Part shown: piece by piece, positions 61,976 to 64,000 of the stretch
Position numbering within the stretch: position 1 is the stretch's first letter
How the letters are laid out: each line of letters opens with the position of its first letter
Assembly: GCA_963677605.2 (NCBI GenBank)
Contig: CAXXDX010000007.1
Location: 496,001 to 560,000 of the forward strand
Direction of reading: 5' to 3'
DNA length: 64,000 nt
From: JAGLOK01 sp963677605
GTDB taxonomy: Bacteria; Bacillota; Clostridia; Christensenellales; UMGS416
Notes under the pieces: model-generated
Told to the model about the DNA's origin: nothing
The model's database searches: none
The model's input: the letters and a program-made list of their open reading frames with translations, nothing else
Position numbers and translations under genes: made by a program

Positions 61976-62005
61976 GCACGCTAAGAAAATAGCGTGCAAT
62001 TTTTT
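61976..62005 (+). terminator. Rho-independent terminator after recombinase operon
   Basis: GCACGCTA (61976-61983) and TAGCGTGC (61990-61997) form a perfect stem with a 6-base loop, followed by AA and six T. It marks the end of the island transcript. Confidence 0.88.
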
Positions 62006-62043
62006 ATCAAATAGGGGCTTATTTTTTGTCCTATTAGTGATAT

Positions 62044-62119
62044 TGGTGGAGATAAGGGGAATCGAACCCCTGGCCTCGACATTGCGAACGTCGCGCGCTA
62101 CCAACTGCGCTATATCCCC
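62044..62119 (-). tRNA. tRNA-Ala (anticodon CGC)
   Basis: The minus strand gives a complete 76-base cloverleaf with encoded CCA. The acceptor stem GGGGATA/TATCTCC contains the G3-U70 alanine identity pair; the D stem is GCGC/GCGC; the anticodon stem CGACG/TGTCG encloses TTCGCAA with anticodon CGC; the T arm is AGGGG TTCGATT CCCCT. It reads codon GCG. Its 3' end faces the recombinase island, 38 bases from the island terminator. Confidence 0.95.
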
Positions 62120-62133
62120 AAACAGTATGAAAA

Positions 62134-62162
62134 ATTATATCATAAGTATATTTTTCTGACAA
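62134..62162 (-). promoter_or_regulatory. Promoter of tRNA-Ala
   Basis: On the minus strand TTGTCA (62157-62162) and TATAAT (62134-62139) are separated by 17 bases, placing transcription start a few bases before the tRNA. Confidence 0.85.
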
Positions 62163-62185
62163 TCCGTTATTATGAAAAAATATCC

Positions 62186-62245
62186 TTGACTTTTTTTGAA
62201 ATCCATAATAATATAACGGTGTTATAAAAAAAGAACACTGTTATA
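62186..62245 (+). promoter_or_regulatory. Promoter and operator of TetR operon
   Basis: TTGACT (62186-62191) and TAATAT (62209-62214) lie 17 bases apart, a near-ideal sigma-A promoter. Overlapping its -10 and just downstream are inverted half sites TATAACGGTGTT (62212-62223) and AACACTGTTATA (62234-62245), 11 of 12 complementary; TAACGGTGTTA is itself palindromic. Probably the self-repression site of the TetR protein. Confidence 0.8.
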
Positions 62246-62268
62246 ATTATCGGAAAGTGAAAAGAATA

Positions 62269-62856
62269 ATGAATGAAAAAAAAGAAATTAAGAAAAAGAG
62301 AGTTGAAAATTTTTTTATTAATCTCACAAAAGAGATGATATTAAAAAACGGCATAGAAAACGTCTCGGTAAGAAAAGTTGCGGATGAGGCAAGTTATACT
62401 GTTGCAACAATCTATAATTACTTCGGAAGCTTTGATACTCTTCTTGAAAGAACACGTAATTCCATAATAGATGATTTAGCCGAATATCTTATGAAGTGTG
62501 TGGATGGCATGGGCGATAAAAAGTCAATTAACGGCTTTTATAAAAGTTATATAGATTATTATCTCGATAATCCTCATATATATCAGTTTCTGTTTCAGTA
62601 TCACATTAAAAAAGCGAATAAATTTGAAGCGTCTGATTCAGTCGAAAAATTATGGTCGCAGTTTGCAATGCTTTTTGAAGAGTTTAATAAATTGGGATTT
62701 GATTTTGGGATGATTAGAAAGATAGCAGATACTATATTGTTTTCGATACATGGCATGCTTACTATACACCTTTCTGATAATTTCGCGCTTTCTAAGGAGC
62801 AGATATATGAGGGATTAAACAGTGTAATAAGCATAACAATGAAAGGTGAGAAATAA
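62269..62856 (+). CDS. TetR family transcriptional regulator
   Basis: This regulator of about 195 residues has a typical N-terminal helix-turn-helix (NGIENVSVRKVADEASYTVA, then TIYNYFGSFDTLL) and a variable ligand domain. The ATG at 62269 is favoured over the GTG at 62257, which leaves only two bases after GGA. It sits 24 bases downstream of an inverted-repeat operator overlapping its own promoter, so it presumably represses itself and the two redox genes that follow. The inducer is unknown. Confidence 0.88.
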   Translation: MNEKKEIKKKRVENFFINLTKEMILKNGIENVSVRKVADEASYTVATIYNYFGSFDTLLERTRNSIIDDLAEYLMKCVDGMGDKKSINGFYKSYIDYYLDNPHIYQFLFQYHIKKANKFEASDSVEKLWSQFAMLFEEFNKLGFDFGMIRKIADTILFSIHGMLTIHLSDNFALSKEQIYEGLNSVISITMKGEK

Positions 62857-62861
62857 ATATT

Positions 62862-63251
62862 ATGGCAATAATAAGTTCGATTTTAGCAAAGATATCAACG
62901 ATAGCATTGGTCTTTGCCACTATACTTTGGATATTCAGGATTATGGTTGAAAAAGGAATGGTTAAAAAAGAAGGCAAATCAAAGAGGTTTTATGAATGGC
63001 TTAAAAAAAGACATCAGGCAATCGGGGAAGTACTAATACTCTCTGCGCTTGTTCACGGGATTGTCTCTTCGGACAAACTATTTTCTTTAAACTGGGGCAC
63101 GATTTGCTGGATAATGTGTATACTTCTTGGCGCAACTGCAGCATTTAAAAATAATAAAAATGAAAAAAACTGGTTTATGCTACATAGAGGTATGAGCATA
63201 GCATCTTTTGTGCTTATGGTCGTACATATTGTTTCTGTTAATTTAAGATAA
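62862..63251 (+). CDS. Four-helix membrane protein with bis-heme b motif
   Basis: This 129-residue protein has four hydrophobic segments (about 5-28, 51-68, 78-95, 108-126). Helix 2 carries His51 and His65 and helix 4 carries His108 and His122, both spaced H-x13-H, the pattern that holds two stacked b hemes in ferric reductases and NOX proteins. There is no flavin domain in the chain. It stands between a TetR gene and a flavodoxin/ferredoxin protein, which could be its electron donor. The family is not known to me by name; heme binding is inferred from the histidines. Confidence 0.7.
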   Translation: MAIISSILAKISTIALVFATILWIFRIMVEKGMVKKEGKSKRFYEWLKKRHQAIGEVLILSALVHGIVSSDKLFSLNWGTICWIMCILLGATAAFKNNKNEKNWFMLHRGMSIASFVLMVVHIVSVNLR

Positions 63252-63262
63252 AGGCGGATGGT

Positions 63263-64000
63263 ATGAAGATTTATTATTTCAGCGGTACAGGCAACTCTCT
63301 TTATATTGCAAAACAACTCTCAGAAAAGCTGGGAGCGGAGCTTGTTTGTATATCGGATGCTGTGAAAGCTGATCAAGTATACTTAGATTCTGATGGAGGA
63401 GGGTTTGTTTTCCCTGTTTACTTTGCATCGAATATGGACGGAGTACCGCTTATAATAAAAAGATTTGTAAAGAAGCTCAAAAATATCGAAAACAAATATT
63501 TATTTGCAGTGTGCACTTCAGAGCACACTCCCGGTACGACTATGGGATCGTTTAAAAAGCTAGTTAAAAAACAGGGCGGAAAGCTTTCGACCGGATTTAT
63601 TGTTAATATGTCTGATAAAAGCTTGAAGGATGATCTTCTCAATAAGAGTAAAAAAGTGTCGGGCGTGTCGGATGATATGGAAACTAGCAAATTCAGCGCG
63701 GAAAACAGAATAAGCGCAAAACTGGAGCTTATCATAAAAACTGTAACTGAAAGAAAAACGGTTAAGATAGAAACAAGAAGTGTTTTTATGAGAGCTGTAA
63801 TGTTTCCGCTCAGGCTGCTTATTAAACCTATATTTCTTATGAGATACATAAGTCTATCCGGAAAGGCTTCTTTCAGCTTTAACAAAGTGTTGCCGAAATG
63901 CGATAATTCTTTTATCGCAGGAGAACAGTGCACGGGATGCGGTACTTGCGTAAAAGTGTGCCCGGTAGGAAACATTTTGCTTAGCGAGGGTAAACCCAAA
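63263..64000 (+). CDS. EFR1-like flavodoxin/4Fe-4S protein, 3'-truncated by window
   Basis: From the ATG at 63263 (behind AAGGCGG) the frame stays open to the end of the window, 246 codons. The N-terminus KIYYFSGTGNSLYIAKQL is a flavodoxin FMN loop, VFPVYFASNMDGVP follows, and CTGCGTCVKVCPVGNI near residue 220 is a 4Fe-4S ferredoxin motif; a second cluster motif would lie beyond the edge. This is the EFR1 family of flavodoxin-ferredoxin fusions common in Clostridia. It probably moves electrons, possibly to the adjacent bis-heme membrane protein. Confidence 0.9.
   Translation, partial: MKIYYFSGTGNSLYIAKQLSEKLGAELVCISDAVKADQVYLDSDGGGFVFPVYFASNMDGVPLIIKRFVKKLKNIENKYLFAVCTSEHTPGTTMGSFKKLVKKQGGKLSTGFIVNMSDKSLKDDLLNKSKKVSGVSDDMETSKFSAENRISAKLELIIKTVTERKTVKIETRSVFMRAVMFPLRLLIKPIFLMRYISLSGKASFSFNKVLPKCDNSFIAGEQCTGCGTCVKVCPVGNILLSEGKPK

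Noticed and set aside
63418..63999. 193-codon minus-strand frame at the window end
   Set aside because: The + strand holds a clear flavodoxin/4Fe-4S protein running off the window; the minus frame is its shadow.

Overview
The window looks like chromosomal DNA of a low-GC, anaerobic, gut-type Clostridia (Bacillota). Pointers are the strong AGGAGG-type ribosome sites, two CUT1 sugar importers without their own ATPase, YesMN-type two-component pairs, a PPi-type phosphofructokinase, Cys-type sulfatases, an EFR1-like flavodoxin/ferredoxin protein, and a recombinase island of the kind seen in Lachnospiraceae-like genomes. Nearly everything is carbohydrate catabolism on the + strand. The species cannot be named from sequence alone.

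Layout. (1) 1-12,012: three uroporphyrinogen-decarboxylase-family proteins interleaved with a GH31 alpha-xylosidase-like enzyme and a GH2 beta-mannosidase. These are followed by a D-lyxose/D-mannose isomerase, a zinc dehydrogenase, a PPi-type 6-phosphofructokinase and a PfkB sugar kinase. This reads as beta-mannoside (and possibly xyloside or methylated glycan) use that ends in fructose phosphates. (2) 12,013-14,990: a decaying stretch with an IS256 remnant, an intact DUF1961 (YesU-like) gene, and broken LUD-domain and TIM-barrel genes. (3) 14,995-35,027: a sulfated, fucose- and uronate-containing glycan locus with GH88, GH95, YesM/YesN, an ABC importer, an FAD oxidoreductase, GH29, an SGNH hydrolase and three intact sulfatases. 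A dead GH4 gene and a dead sulfatase lie among them. (4) 35,481-44,710: an RraA-like protein, then an operon of a second ABC importer, a DUF5060/DUF4038 glycosidase, a two-subunit transketolase, a cupin and a PPC-domain protein, closed by a bidirectional terminator. (5) 44,781-48,019 (minus): a second YesM/YesN pair. (6) 48,343-54,658: an unusual operon joining a TDH-like dehydrogenase, an HMG-CoA-lyase-like enzyme, an HMG-CoA-reductase-like enzyme, a TIM-barrel isomerase, a 2-hydroxyacid dehydrogenase and a glycerate kinase. (7) 54,845-57,300: an IS481-like insertion and a frameshifted class II aldolase. (8) 57,317-62,005: a recombinase island with a sigma-like protein, a DUF6870-like protein and two overlapping large serine recombinases, ending beside tRNA-Ala(CGC). 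(9) 62,186-64,000: a TetR regulator with a clear promoter and operator, a four-helix bis-heme-type membrane protein, and a flavodoxin/4Fe-4S protein cut by the window end.

The most interesting candidate for an undescribed pathway is the HMG-CoA lyase/reductase operon at 48,343-54,658. Neither mevalonate biosynthesis nor simple mevalonate degradation explains its hydroxypyruvate-reductase and glycerate-kinase partners. It lies close to a DUF4038 hydrolase and a split transketolase, the gene combination expected for branched-sugar (apiose-like) catabolism. Function calls rest on motif and family recognition by eye; no searches were run.
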